The position numbers were made by a program, and so were the translations under genes. Positions 26,801 through 35,333 of a DNA stretch of 64,000 nt are shown one piece after another; within the stretch, counting starts at the first letter, position 1; every line of letters starts with the position of its first letter. The notes beneath the pieces were generated by a model that saw only the letters and a list, made by a program, of their open reading frames with translations, was not told the DNA's origin and ran no database searches. Source of the stretch: Pseudonocardia autotrophica (GTDB lineage Bacteria; Actinomycetota; Actinomycetes; Mycobacteriales; Pseudonocardiaceae); contig NZ_JNYD01000007.1 of assembly GCF_000717175.1 (NCBI RefSeq), positions 1 to 64,000 of the forward strand. The letters are read 5' to 3'.

Positions 26801-27040
26801 GCGACTGATCGGGGAGTCGGGGTCCCCCTCGACCTGGGTGACCTGCCCGTTGCGCGTGAAGACCCGCTGACCGCAGCCGACGGCGCAGAAGGGGCAGATC
26901 GACTGCGTGACGCGGTCGGCGTCCTGGGTGCGGGCGCGCAGCGACTCGGTGCCGTCGGACCGCGAGGCGGTGCCGCGGCCGAGGCGGTCCGGTCCGGCCA
27001 GCTGCCGGTAGACCGGCCACCCCTCGATCCAGGTGCGCAC
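23837..27040 (-). CDS. selenocysteine-containing formate dehydrogenase alpha (molybdopterin) subunit
   Basis: A 1067-residue catalytic subunit read through an in-frame UGA at 26479-26477. The N-terminal [4Fe-4S] site is CPFCAVGCG plus LCPKGSS (Cys near 49, 52, 56, 84). Sec is residue 188 in ARI-U-HSSTVPGLGTSFGRG, matching ARV-U-HGPTVASLAPTFGRG of E. coli FdnG, and the following QGSNMAEAHPVGF is the conserved cofactor-domain sequence. The C-terminal molybdopterin dinucleotide domain starts near residue 920. It oxidises formate to CO2 and feeds electrons to the ferredoxin-type subunit and NrfD. No Tat signal is visible, so it probably faces the cytoplasm. The GTG at 27040 has GAGGAGG five bases upstream; a GTG two codons earlier is possible. 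Automatic calling would split this gene at the UGA. Confidence 0.92.
26447..26479 (-). promoter_or_regulatory. selenocysteine UGA codon plus bacterial SECIS hairpin
   Basis: The UGA (26479-26477) is followed after 11 nt by GGUUCCC (26465-26459), the apical loop GGUCU (26458-26454) and GGGGACC (26453-26447). The stem is seven pairs with one G:U. The GGUCU loop and the 11-nt distance equal those of E. coli fdhF as I recall it, the form recognised by SelB. This predicts selA, selB, selC and selD elsewhere in the genome. Confidence 0.9.
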
Positions 27041-27207
27041 TCCCACCTCCTCGTGGTGCCCGATCACGGGGTCTCCCAACCACCGGACGCTGTGAAGCGA
27101 CCCACGGCGGGTGTGCGACGCGGCGGGCCGGGCATCCCGCGGTGTATCGCCGTGTTGACCGCGTGCCGCCCGGGGGACCCTCGGCGGCCAGACCCGAGGA
27201 GGTAGCC

Positions 27208-27717
27208 ATGGCGGACCTCGACGACCCCGCCCGCGTGCAGGGGCTGACGGTGCGGGACCGGGACGGCGCCGAGCTCGGCGCCGTCGACTCCGTCTACGTC
27301 GACGACGAGACGCAGCGGCCCGAGTGGGTCGTGCTCACCGGCGGCCTGGCGGGCTCGCGGCACGCCGCCCTGCCGCTGGCCGGCGGGATGATCGAGGAGG
27401 GCGAGCTCCACGTGCCCTACGACGCCGAGCAGCTGCGGACCGCGCCCGAGGTGCCCGAGGGGCACCTGAGCAAGGAGACCGAGGCCGCACTGTTCGACCA
27501 CTACGGCGTGCCGCACGGCGGCCCGACCGAGACGGCCCAGACGGACGACCCGCGCCCCCGGCCCTCCGGCCGGCACGGCGACGGCCGCCACGAGCGGGTC
27601 GAGGACGACCGCGCCGAGCGCGACCACGTGGCCGCCGGGGCGGACGGCTTCGACGACCCCGCCGCGCCCGACGACGCGTCCGGGGGCGACGCGGTCCCCG
27701 GCGTCCGGGCGGGCTGA
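27208..27717 (+). CDS. PRC-barrel domain protein
   Basis: A 169-residue cytoplasmic protein. Residues 10-80 form a PRC-barrel: GLTVRDRDGAELGAVDSVYVDD and RPEWVVLTGGLAGSRHAALPLAGG, then HLSKETEAALFDHYGV, a linker helix typical of this actinobacterial subgroup. The last 80 residues are Asp/Arg/His-rich and low complexity. PRC barrels bind RNA, proteins or reaction-centre subunits, and in actinobacteria many such genes belong to stress regulons of unknown mechanism. The ATG follows GAGGAGGT. Upstream, GTGT-N15-GGGCAT (27111-27135) is a weak SigB-like candidate. The gene is divergent from the formate dehydrogenase operon. Confidence 0.8.
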   Translation: MADLDDPARVQGLTVRDRDGAELGAVDSVYVDDETQRPEWVVLTGGLAGSRHAALPLAGGMIEEGELHVPYDAEQLRTAPEVPEGHLSKETEAALFDHYGVPHGGPTETAQTDDPRPRPSGRHGDGRHERVEDDRAERDHVAAGADGFDDPAAPDDASGGDAVPGVRAG

Positions 27718-27889
27718 CCGCGGCACCACCGCAGCGCCACGGCGGCGCGACCGCCGGCTCGTGATCCGTTGCGCCGCACCGCTCGCCGACCAGCGTTGGC
27801 GTGCCGGGCCGCACGTCCGTACGGTCCCGGGGAGAAGTACCCGGTGCGGCCCGTCCTCGGACCGTGCGACGCGAACGAGGGGAGTAGCC

Positions 27890-29137
27890 GTGCGCGTCGA
27901 GATCATCTGCGACCGGTGCAGCCCGCTGGCCGAGCCCGGCAGGCCGGGCCACGGCGGGCTGAGCGAGCACCTGGCCGGGCTCGGCGCGGGTCTGGCCGCG
28001 GCGGGCCACGAGGTGACCGTCCTGGTCCGCCGGGACTCGCCGGACCAGGCGCCCGTCGTGCACCCGGCCGAGCGGCTGGAGGTGCGGCACGTCGACGCCG
28101 GCCCGGCCACGCCGTTGCCCGAGGACCGGCTGGTCACGCAGGTGCCGGTGCTGGCCGAGCAGCTGGAGCGCCGGTGGCGCGCCGCGCGGCCGGACGTCGT
28201 GCACGCCCACTCCTGGACCGCCGGCCTGGCCGCGGCGGCCGCCGCCCGCGAGCTCGGCCTGCCGTTCGTCGTGACCCTGCCCGGGGTCGGCGAGCGCCCG
28301 GTCGACCCGTCCGTCGACACCCGGGGCCGCGCCTCGGCCGAGCACGTGCTCGTCGCCCGCGCCGACCGGGTCGTCGCGAACGGGGAGGACGACGTCTTCG
28401 CCCTCGTCCGGCTCGGGGCCCGGCGCTCCGTGATCCGCGTGGTGCCCTACGGCGTCGACACCGAGATCTTCCAGCCCGAGGGGCCGACGCTGCGCCGCGG
28501 CGAGCACCCCCGGCTGCTGGCCGTCACGGGCCTCGACGAGGAGGCGGGCGTGCAGGACGTCATCCGCGCGCTGCGCACCGTTCCGGAGGCCGAGCTGCTG
28601 GTCGCCGGCGGGCCGCGCACGGACGACCCGGAGATCGACCCCTCGCGGGACCGCGAGCTGGCCCGGCTGCACGCGGTGGCCCGCGAGGCCCGCGTCGAGC
28701 GCCGCGTCCGCTTCCTCGGGGCCGTGCACCGCGAGACCTTGCCCGCGCTGCTGCGCTCCGCGGACGCGCTCGTCCACGTGCCCCACCGGACGGGCTTCGG
28801 CATGGTCGCGCTCGAGGCGATGGCGTGCGGCCGCGCGGTCGTCGCGTCGGCCGTCGGCGCGCTGGCCGAGACGGTGGTCGACCAGGTCACGGGCGTGCTG
28901 GTGCCGCCCGCCCGGCCGGACGTCCTGGCCCAGGCGCTGCGCGCCCTGCTCCGGGAGGGCGCCGTGCCGCTGGCCTTCGGCATCGCGGGCCGGGACCGGG
29001 CGGTGTCCCGGTACGACCGCGACCGGCTGGTCGCCGCGGTCGAGCAGGTGTACCGGGAGGCGGCCGAGGCCGTCGAGGCCCGCGAGCACGCGGGCGCGGG
29101 GGAGACCGGCGCCGCGCACGTCGGCGACACCGGCTGA
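27890..29137 (+). CDS. glycosyltransferase family 4 protein
   Basis: A 415-residue GT-B fold enzyme. The N-terminal domain has GGLSEHLAGLGAGLAAAGHEVTVL for the acceptor side and PDVVHAHSWTAGLAAAAAA. The C-terminal domain has NGEDDVF, the nucleotide-sugar region VVPYGVDTEIFQP, GVQDVIRALRTVPEAELLVAGGP and the GT4 signature HRTGFGMVALEAMACGRAVVAS with its E(x7)E-like glutamates. It resembles MshA-like and mannosyl-transferring GT4 enzymes, but donor and acceptor are unknown. The first residue is GTG after GAGGGGAG. No sugar-biosynthesis partner lies nearby; the neighbours are stress proteins, and a trehalose- or envelope-glycan role would be a guess. Confidence 0.85.
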   Translation: MRVEIICDRCSPLAEPGRPGHGGLSEHLAGLGAGLAAAGHEVTVLVRRDSPDQAPVVHPAERLEVRHVDAGPATPLPEDRLVTQVPVLAEQLERRWRAARPDVVHAHSWTAGLAAAAAARELGLPFVVTLPGVGERPVDPSVDTRGRASAEHVLVARADRVVANGEDDVFALVRLGARRSVIRVVPYGVDTEIFQPEGPTLRRGEHPRLLAVTGLDEEAGVQDVIRALRTVPEAELLVAGGPRTDDPEIDPSRDRELARLHAVAREARVERRVRFLGAVHRETLPALLRSADALVHVPHRTGFGMVALEAMACGRAVVASAVGALAETVVDQVTGVLVPPARPDVLAQALRALLREGAVPLAFGIAGRDRAVSRYDRDRLVAAVEQVYREAAEAVEAREHAGAGETGAAHVGDTG

Positions 29138-29153
29138 CGGACGCCGTCCCCGG

Positions 29154-29181
29154 GGCGGGCCGCGACCGACCGCGGCCCGCC
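29154..29181. terminator. bidirectional hairpin between GT4 and SpoIIE-like genes
   Basis: GGCGGGCCGCG (29154-29164) pairs perfectly with CGCGGCCCGCC (29171-29181) around a 6-nt loop, in the 45-bp gap between convergent stop codons. Confidence 0.7.
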
Positions 29182-29182
29182 G

Positions 29183-30673
29183 TCAGGCGCTCTCGGCCCG
29201 GTCGCTCAGCAGGTGCGCCAGCCCGGTGAGCTCGAGCACGGGCCGCGCGACGCTGCCGGGTGGCGCGACCACGCACAGGTCCGTGCCGGGGTCGAGCTGG
29301 TGCAGCAGCCGCACCCCGGCGCTGGCGAACAGGGTGGTGGCGGACAGGTCGAGGACGCACCGCTCCCCGTCCGCGGCCGCGTCGAGCAGCGCGGCCCGCA
29401 GGGTGGCGACGGCCGGCAGGTCGACGTCGCCTCGCACGTGCAGCACCCCCGGGGCCTCGCCGGGCTGGACGGCGAACATCTCGGGCACGGCCGTCGGGCC
29501 GGGACGCGGCGTGTCGCCGACCGCGACCGGCCTGCCGACGGCCAGCACCGCGGTGACCGTCGTGCCCGCCGGCCCGGGCTCGACGACCAGGGCGTCGCAG
29601 AGGTCCCGGACCACCGCGAGCCCGAAACCGGCCTCCTCGTCGTCGTCCGCCGCGTCCTCCTCCGGGGGCTGCCAGGTGCCGTCGTCGGCGACGGTGATGC
29701 ACAGCCCGGCCCCGGTCAGCTCGGCACCGATCCGGATCTCGCCGTCGGAGCCCTCGGGATACGCGTGCTCGATGGCGTTCGCGGCGAGCTCGGAGACCAC
29801 CATCGGCGCCGCGACCACGGTCCGCGGCGCCACGCCCGCCGCCTCCAGCCAGCGCGTGACCGTCTCGCGCAGCGGGCTGAGGGCGAACGGGTCGACCGGC
29901 AGCACCAGCCGCAACGGCTCGACGGGCACGAGGCGCCGGTGTGCGGCCAGCACGGCGACCCCGCCGCGCGGCGCCCGCGCGGCGAGCCGGGCGCACACGG
30001 CCGCGGGGTCGTCCACCGGGGCCTCGGGGTCGAGCAGGACCTCCTGCCCGGGGCCACGGCCGGGCGAGGTCCGCCCGCGGCCCTCCACGAGGTCGTCCGA
30101 GTACAGCAGGAGCGTCTCCCCGCGGGCGAGCTGCGCGGTCGCCGGCACCGGGGGTGCGGCGCCGACGCCCAGGGGGCCGTAGGCCTGGCCGGGCAGCGGG
30201 GCGAGCCCGCCCGGCCCGCTCACCAGGGCCGGGGGATGGGCGCCGCGTGCGTGTTCGAGCTCCCCGTCCGGCCCCACGACGACGACGGTGAGCGAGGCGC
30301 CGTGCAGGGCGTCGTCGATGCCGGCGGCCCGGTCGATCTGCTCGAGGGCCTCGGTGAGCGTCGGCGCGGTGTGCAGCGCCTGGCGCAGCACGGTGCGCAG
30401 CCCCGTGACCGCGCCGGGGCGCGGTGCCGGACCCACGAGGTCACCGACGGCGAGGGCGAGCCGCCCGTCCGGCAGCGGCACCACGTCCAGCCAGTCGCCC
30501 GCGGGGGCGGCGCCGTCGGCGGAGGGGAGCGCGGTGAGGCCGAGCGGGGCGGCGGGCACCCACAGCGCGGCCAGCCGGAGGTCCGCCAGCAGCGGCAGCG
30601 TGGCGGGCAGGTGGGCCGGGGGAGCGTCGCCGGGCGGAGCGGGATCCCGCTCGGGGCGGGAGTCGGCGTTCAC
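29183..30673 (-). CDS. fusion of PP2C (SpoIIE/RsbU) phosphatase, RsbW-like kinase and STAS domains
   Basis: A 496-residue regulator with three domains in a row. Residues about 35-230 are a SpoIIE-type PP2C phosphatase (GDWLDVVPLPDGRLALAVGDLVG, ARGAHPPALV, GETLLLYSDDLVEGRG). About 255-385 are an HATPase_c/RsbW-like domain (VVSELAANAIEHAYP with the N-box, VADDGTWQPP and GFGLAVVRDLCDAL). About 405-490 are a STAS anti-anti-sigma domain (LHVRGDVDLPAVATLR, CVLDLSATTLFASAGVRLL, in which a Ser after FA is the likely phosphosite). In Bacillus these functions belong to separate proteins RsbU/P, RsbW and RsbV. Having all three in one chain 0.7 kb from a SigB/F sigma gene suggests a self-contained partner-switch controlling it. 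Confidence 0.85.
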   Translation of the reverse strand: MNADSRPERDPAPPGDAPPAHLPATLPLLADLRLAALWVPAAPLGLTALPSADGAAPAGDWLDVVPLPDGRLALAVGDLVGPAPRPGAVTGLRTVLRQALHTAPTLTEALEQIDRAAGIDDALHGASLTVVVVGPDGELEHARGAHPPALVSGPGGLAPLPGQAYGPLGVGAAPPVPATAQLARGETLLLYSDDLVEGRGRTSPGRGPGQEVLLDPEAPVDDPAAVCARLAARAPRGGVAVLAAHRRLVPVEPLRLVLPVDPFALSPLRETVTRWLEAAGVAPRTVVAAPMVVSELAANAIEHAYPEGSDGEIRIGAELTGAGLCITVADDGTWQPPEEDAADDDEEAGFGLAVVRDLCDALVVEPGPAGTTVTAVLAVGRPVAVGDTPRPGPTAVPEMFAVQPGEAPGVLHVRGDVDLPAVATLRAALLDAAADGERCVLDLSATTLFASAGVRLLHQLDPGTDLCVVAPPGSVARPVLELTGLAHLLSDRAESA

Positions 30674-30832
30674 GTCGCTCCTCTCCGGCCGGCGCCGAAC
30701 GGCGGCGACCTGCCCGGCGGGACCGGGTCCGCCGAGGATAGAGGCCGGGCGCCCCCGGCGTGTGGCATGCCCGCCGTCGTCCTCACCGTCGTCGCTGTCG
30801 TGTCCGTCGCGGTCGCCGTCGTCGGTCCTCCG

Positions 30833-31162
30833 TCAGTCGTCGAGGAAGGGGGCGATGGCGAGGATGCGACGGTGTTCCGCGAGCCGGTCCAGCGCCGATC
30901 CGACGGCCTGCGCCTCCGCGGTGCCGCCGACGCCGATCTCGGACTCGAAGCGCTCCCGCCGCGTGCGCGGATCGCCGCGGTCGGCGGCGGCCCACCGCAG
31001 GAACCGCTCGACCACCCGCACCTGTCTGCGGCGCAGGCCCTCGTACGGCTCACGGCTCGCCAGCCACGCGACGAAGGGGCCGAGCACGGCCGCCACGTCG
31101 GGCGTCGCGGGAGGTCGGGGGGCGGGCGCAACGGGTCGGGCGGGGGCGGGCCGGACGGTCAT
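30833..31162 (-). CDS. small protein with arginine-rich helical region, function unknown
   Basis: A 109-residue protein starting MTVRPAPARPVAPAPRPP after a GGAGA ribosome site. The body (VLGPFVAWLASREPYEGLRRRQVRVVERFLRW, then RTRRERFESEIG) is predicted helical and positively charged, and resembles the N-terminal core-binding helices of tyrosine recombinases, but no catalytic domain follows. It may be a free-standing nucleic-acid-binding protein or an unrelated actinobacterial orphan. It lies between the partner-switch fusion and the sigma factor gene, and a SigB-like promoter is positioned about 50 bp upstream. I do not recognise a named family. Confidence 0.6.
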   Translation of the reverse strand: MTVRPAPARPVAPAPRPPATPDVAAVLGPFVAWLASREPYEGLRRRQVRVVERFLRWAAADRGDPRTRRERFESEIGVGGTAEAQAVGSALDRLAEHRRILAIAPFLDD

Positions 31163-31208
31163 CGGGTCTCCTTCGCGGGGGTCCTGCCGGAACGATGTGT
31201 CGCGCGTC

Positions 31209-31233
31209 ATACCCCGGTGCGTCCGACCCATGC
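31209..31233 (-). promoter_or_regulatory. candidate SigB-type promoter GCAT-N15-GGGTAT for the 31162 gene
   Basis: On the minus strand, GCAT (31233-31230) and GGGTAT (31214-31209) are 15 bp apart, fitting the GNNT-N14-16-GGGTAY pattern of Streptomyces SigB. Transcription would begin near 31201, about 40 bases before the start codon. Confidence 0.45.
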
Positions 31234-31394
31234 GTCCGGGCCGAACTCGACGCGCGCCCCCCGGAGGGCGCTTGTACGGTCGAGGTGCGACCGATGCACG
31301 ATCGACGCCCCGAGTGCGCCCACCACCCGTCGCGCGCCGCTCGACCGAGGTACAGCCAGCTGCCTCTGACGTCCACCGACGTGTAGGAGGCCCC

Positions 31395-32225
31395 ATGACC
31401 GCGCCGAACACGGTTCCCGAGCCCGTCCAGGATTCTCGCACCGCCGAGCGGACCCAGGGCCCCAGCGAGTACGCCGACCAGATGCCCGTGCTGGAGCGCT
31501 TCGCCGCGCTGCCGGCCGGCCACCCCGACCGCGACCGGCTGCGGTCCGACCTCGTCCTGGCCTTCCTGCCGGTGGTCCGCCACCTCGCGCAGCGCCACGG
31601 CGCGGGCTACCGCGCCGGCATCGAGGACCTGGTGCAGGTGGGCACGATCGGGCTGATCTCGGCGATCGACCGCTGGGACCCCGAGCGCGCCGGCGGGGAC
31701 TTCCTCGGCTACCTGATCCCGTGCGTCCGCGGGGAGATGCTGCGCTACTTCCGCGACCGGACCTGGTCGATGCGGGTGCCGCGGCGGCTCAAGGAGCTCA
31801 GTGTCGCGATCGGCAAGGCCTCGGGCCCGCTGGCGCACGAGCTCGGGCGCGCGCCGAAGCCCAGCGAGCTGGCCCGGCACCTGGGCGTGGACCGCGAGGA
31901 GATCGTCGAGGCCCTGGCGGCCAAGGCGAACCAGCACGCCGGCTCGCTCACCGCCGTCGACGACGCGGACGACCAGCCGGTCGCCGACACCCTCGGCGAG
32001 GTCGACAAGGCGCTCGAGCACGTCGACCACCGCGAGTCGCTGCGCCCGCTGATCTCCGCGCTGCCCGAGCGGGAGCGGCTCATCCTCACGCTGCGGTTCT
32101 TCGGCGAGATGACCCAGACCCAGATCGCCCAGCGCGTCGGCATCTCCCAGATGCACGTCTCCCGGCTGCTCGCCCGCACCCTCGCGCAGCTGCGGGAGGG
32201 GCTCGACGGCGGCACCTCCCCATGA
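31395..32225 (+). CDS. RNA polymerase sigma factor of the SigB/SigF/SigG stress family
   Basis: A 276-residue sigma-70 family factor. Region 2 is clear (IEDLVQVGTIGLISAIDRWD, FLGYLIPCVRGEMLRYFRD, WSMRVPRR), region 3 has LGRAPKPSELARHLGV, and region 4 has LPERERLILTLRFFGEMTQ followed by QIAQRVGISQMHVSRLL. Length and the SMRVPRR/EMTQTQIA signatures place it with SigB/SigF-type factors of actinobacteria. It should be held in check by an anti-sigma kinase; the HATPase domain at 29183-30673 is the obvious candidate. ATG after TAGGAGG. The start codon of the next gene overlaps its stop (ATGA). Confidence 0.9.
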   Translation: MTAPNTVPEPVQDSRTAERTQGPSEYADQMPVLERFAALPAGHPDRDRLRSDLVLAFLPVVRHLAQRHGAGYRAGIEDLVQVGTIGLISAIDRWDPERAGGDFLGYLIPCVRGEMLRYFRDRTWSMRVPRRLKELSVAIGKASGPLAHELGRAPKPSELARHLGVDREEIVEALAAKANQHAGSLTAVDDADDQPVADTLGEVDKALEHVDHRESLRPLISALPERERLILTLRFFGEMTQTQIAQRVGISQMHVSRLLARTLAQLREGLDGGTSP

Positions 32226-33277
32226 CGGGTCCCGCGCGCACGGTCGTGGTGGTCGGGGCGTCCGGGACCGTGGGTTCCGGGCTGCTCGACGCCCTGGCGG
32301 AGCGGCCCGAGGTGATTGTGCGCGCGGTGTGCCGGCACCCGCCGGAGGACGCGCCCCGGACCGGCCGGGTCACCTGGCACCCGCTGGACCTGCTGGCCGC
32401 GGACACCGCGGACCGGCTGGCGGAGCTCCTGCGCGGCGCCGACGCCGTCGTGCACCTGGCGTGGGCGATCCAGCCGGTCGGCGACGCGTCGACGCCGCGC
32501 AGCGTCGACCTCGACGGCACCGCCGCCGTGCTCGACGCCGCCGGCCGCGCGGGCGTCGGGCAGGTCGTCTTCCTGTCGTCGCAGGCGGTGTACGGCCCGC
32601 ACCCGCCCGGTGGGCCCGCCCGCCCGGTCGACGAGGCCTGGCCGGTCCGGGCGCACCCGGGCTCGCTCTACAGCCGGGACAAGGTCGCCGCGGAGGCGAT
32701 GCTCGACGACTTCGGGCGCGCCCACCCCGGCGTCGCGGTGACCCGGGTCCGGGCCGCGCTGGTGGTCCGGTCGGACGCCGCGGCCCGGATGCGGCGCCTG
32801 TTCCTCGGCCCGGTCGTGCCGACGGCGCTGCTGCGCGCCCTCCGCGCCGGGCGCATCCCGGTGCTGCCGTTGCCGTCCGGGCTCGTCCTGCAGCTGGTGC
32901 ACGCCGACGACCTCGGCCGCGCCGTGGCCGCCGCCCTCGACCGGCGCGCGGCCGGGGCCTTCAACGTGGCCGCGGACGCGCTCGGCACCCGGGAGCTCGC
33001 CGCCGTCGCCGGCGCCCGCCCGGTGCGGGTGCCGCGGGCACTGGTGCGGGGCGTGCTCGGCCTGCTGAACCGGCTGCACGTGCTCGGCGCGACCACGGGC
33101 TGGTTCGACCTGGCCGTGGACACCCCGGCGATGGACACGGGGCGGGCCCGCCGCGAGCTGGGCTGGGCGCCCGCGGTGGACACCGCCGGCACCGCCCGGA
33201 TCCTGCTCGACGCGCTCGCCGACACGGACCCGGACGGCGCGCGGGTCAGCGCGCCGGCAGCACCCGGTCGAGGGTGA
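32222..33277 (+). CDS. NAD-dependent epimerase/dehydratase (extended SDR)
   Basis: A 351-residue Rossmann protein: VVVVGASGTVGSGLLDAL is the GxxGxxG dinucleotide loop, and VVHLAWAIQPVGD and VVFLSSQAVYGP are the NNAG-like and catalytic Ser regions. The YxxxK catalytic pair is YSRDKVAAEAM. The C-terminal half, including QLVHADDLGRAVAAAL and GAFNVAADALGTRELAAV, matches sugar epimerase/reductase family members. Its ATG overlaps the sigma factor stop, so it is probably part of the stress operon. Its 3' end overlaps the convergent aldehyde oxidoreductase gene by 32 bp. The substrate is unknown. Confidence 0.85.
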   Translation: MTGPARTVVVVGASGTVGSGLLDALAERPEVIVRAVCRHPPEDAPRTGRVTWHPLDLLAADTADRLAELLRGADAVVHLAWAIQPVGDASTPRSVDLDGTAAVLDAAGRAGVGQVVFLSSQAVYGPHPPGGPARPVDEAWPVRAHPGSLYSRDKVAAEAMLDDFGRAHPGVAVTRVRAALVVRSDAAARMRRLFLGPVVPTALLRALRAGRIPVLPLPSGLVLQLVHADDLGRAVAAALDRRAAGAFNVAADALGTRELAAVAGARPVRVPRALVRGVLGLLNRLHVLGATTGWFDLAVDTPAMDTGRARRELGWAPAVDTAGTARILLDALADTDPDGARVSAPAAPGRG

Positions 33278-35333
33278 CGGGCAGGTCCCGCACCCGCACA
33301 CCGGTGGCGTGCCAGGCGGCGTTGGCCACCGCCGCGGCCGTCCCGACGATGCCGATCTCGCCGATCCCCTTGGACCCCATGGCGTTGACGTACGGGTCGT
33401 CCTCGTCGACCCAGTGCGCCTGCAGGTCGTCGACGTCCGCGTTGGCCGGCACGTGGTACTCGGCCAGGTCGTGGTTCACGACGTGCCCGGTGCGCGGGTC
33501 GAGCAGGCTCTGCTCGTGCAGGGCCATACCCAGCCCCATCGTCATGCCGCCCAGGAACTGCGAGCGGGCCAGCCGCGGGTTGACGATCCGCCCCGCCGCG
33601 AACACCCCGTACAGCCGCGGCACCCGGACCTCGCCGGTGTCGGCGTGCACCCGGACCTCGGCGAACTGGGCACCGAAGGCGGACATCACGTAGTCCTCCT
33701 CGGCCGCGTTCGGGTTCACCGACCCGGAGGCCGCGTCGCCGTCGTGCGGGTCCTCCCCGTACTTGTCCCGGAACTCCCGCACCGCCTCGACCAGCGCCGA
33801 TCCCCAGGTCGTGGTGCCGGACGAGCCGCCCGCGACCGAGGCCTCGGGGTGGTCGGTGTCGCCGATCAGCACGTCGACGTCCTCGACCGGGACGTCGAGC
33901 GCGTCGGCGGCGATCTGCGGGAGGACGGTCCAGGTGCCGGTGCCGAGGTCGGCGGCGCCGATCCGCGCGACGTACCGGCCGCCGTCGTAGGTGACCGTGG
34001 CCGTCGACTTCGGCATCCGCATCGTCGGGTAGACCGACGCCGCCACTCCGGTGCCGACCCACCACCCGTCCTCGAGACGCATGCCGGGGCGGTGGTCACG
34101 GCCGGCCCAGCCGAACCGCGCGGCGCCCTCGCGCAGGCAGGCCACCAGGTTGCGGGAGGAGAACGGCTTCCCGGTCTCCGGGTCGACCTCGGGCTCGTTG
34201 CGGATCCGCAGCTCGACCGGGTCGAGGCCCAGCTCGGCGGCGAGCTCGTCCATCGCGACCTCGGGCCCGAACATGCCCGGGCACTCGCCCGGCGCCCGCA
34301 TCCACGACGGGACCGGGACGTCGAGCGCCGCCAGCCGGTGCGTGGTCCGCCGGTTCGGCGCGGCGTACATGTTCCGGGTCGGCACGCCCGTCTGCTCGGC
34401 GAACTCCTTGATCCGCGAGGTCTGCTCGACGACGTCGATCGCGATGCCGCGCAACGTCCCGTCCCGTTCGGCGGCGAGCTGCATCCGCTGGATGGTGGGG
34501 GTGCGGTAGCCGGCGAGGGAGAACATCTGCTGGCGGGTGAGCGCGAGCCGGACCGGCCGGCCGGGCACCGCGCGGGCCGCCATCGCCGCCATGATCACGT
34601 TGGCGTGCGGGTTGCCCTTCGACCCGAAGCCGCCGCCGACGTACGGGCACACCACCCGCACCTGCTCGGGCTCCAGCCCGAAGATCTGCGTGACCGTCTG
34701 CCGGACGGGGTGCACGCCCTGGGTGGAGTCCCAGAGGGTGAGGTGCCCGTCCTCCCAGAGGGCCGTCGTCGCGTGCGGCTCCATCGGATTGTTGTGGTGC
34801 ATCGGCGTGGTGTACGTCTGCTCGACCGTCACGGGGGCCTCGGCCATCGCCGCGGCCACGTCGCCCTCGTGCGTGTCCGGGGGATAGGTGGGGTTGACCG
34901 ATTCCGGGGTGTAGAGGTCGCCGCGGTCGGCCGAGAGCCGCGCGTCGGCCTGCTCCTCGGCGTACGTCACGCGGACCAGGTCCGCGGCCTCGCGGGCCAC
35001 CTCGTCCGTCTCCGCCAGCACCGCGGCCACGATCTGCCCGCGGAAGCCGACCTCGGTGCCCTGCAGCACCGCGAGCTCGGCGTCGTCGGTGGAGGCGAGG
35101 CGCTCGGCCTCGGTGCTGGTCATCACGCCGACGACGCCGTCGAGCGCCGTGGCTCCGGCGGTGTCGACGTCGGAGACGCGGCCGCGGGCGACGGTGGCCT
35201 GCACGATCCGGCAGAAGAGCGGGTCGGGGACCGGCGTCTCGTCGGCGTAGATCGCCACGCCGCGGACCTTCGCCCCGCCGTCGCGGCGGGCGAGGCCGCG
35301 CCCGATGGCCCTCGGTTCCAGGGTGGCGGTCAT
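33246..35333 (-). CDS. molybdenum-binding subunit of an aldehyde oxidoreductase (PaoC/XdhA type)
   Basis: A 695-residue large subunit of the xanthine dehydrogenase family. The N-terminal domain has KVRGVAIYADE. The cofactor domain has VGGGFGSKGNPH, MRAPGECPGMF and the late GSKGIGEIGIVG, whose Glu is the catalytic base in this family. Together with the two overlapping upstream genes it forms an L-M-S heterotrimer. The order 2Fe-2S, FAD, Mo and the extra iron-sulfur motif in the FAD subunit match the PaoABC (YagTSR) aldehyde oxidoreductase, which oxidises aromatic and other aldehydes to acids. Start ATG overlaps the FAD-subunit stop (ATGA). The enzyme needs molybdopterin cytosine dinucleotide and an insertion chaperone, which are not in the window. 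Confidence 0.9.
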   Translation of the reverse strand: MTATLEPRAIGRGLARRDGGAKVRGVAIYADETPVPDPLFCRIVQATVARGRVSDVDTAGATALDGVVGVMTSTEAERLASTDDAELAVLQGTEVGFRGQIVAAVLAETDEVAREAADLVRVTYAEEQADARLSADRGDLYTPESVNPTYPPDTHEGDVAAAMAEAPVTVEQTYTTPMHHNNPMEPHATTALWEDGHLTLWDSTQGVHPVRQTVTQIFGLEPEQVRVVCPYVGGGFGSKGNPHANVIMAAMAARAVPGRPVRLALTRQQMFSLAGYRTPTIQRMQLAAERDGTLRGIAIDVVEQTSRIKEFAEQTGVPTRNMYAAPNRRTTHRLAALDVPVPSWMRAPGECPGMFGPEVAMDELAAELGLDPVELRIRNEPEVDPETGKPFSSRNLVACLREGAARFGWAGRDHRPGMRLEDGWWVGTGVAASVYPTMRMPKSTATVTYDGGRYVARIGAADLGTGTWTVLPQIAADALDVPVEDVDVLIGDTDHPEASVAGGSSGTTTWGSALVEAVREFRDKYGEDPHDGDAASGSVNPNAAEEDYVMSAFGAQFAEVRVHADTGEVRVPRLYGVFAAGRIVNPRLARSQFLGGMTMGLGMALHEQSLLDPRTGHVVNHDLAEYHVPANADVDDLQAHWVDEDDPYVNAMGSKGIGEIGIVGTAAAVANAAWHATGVRVRDLPVTLDRVLPAR

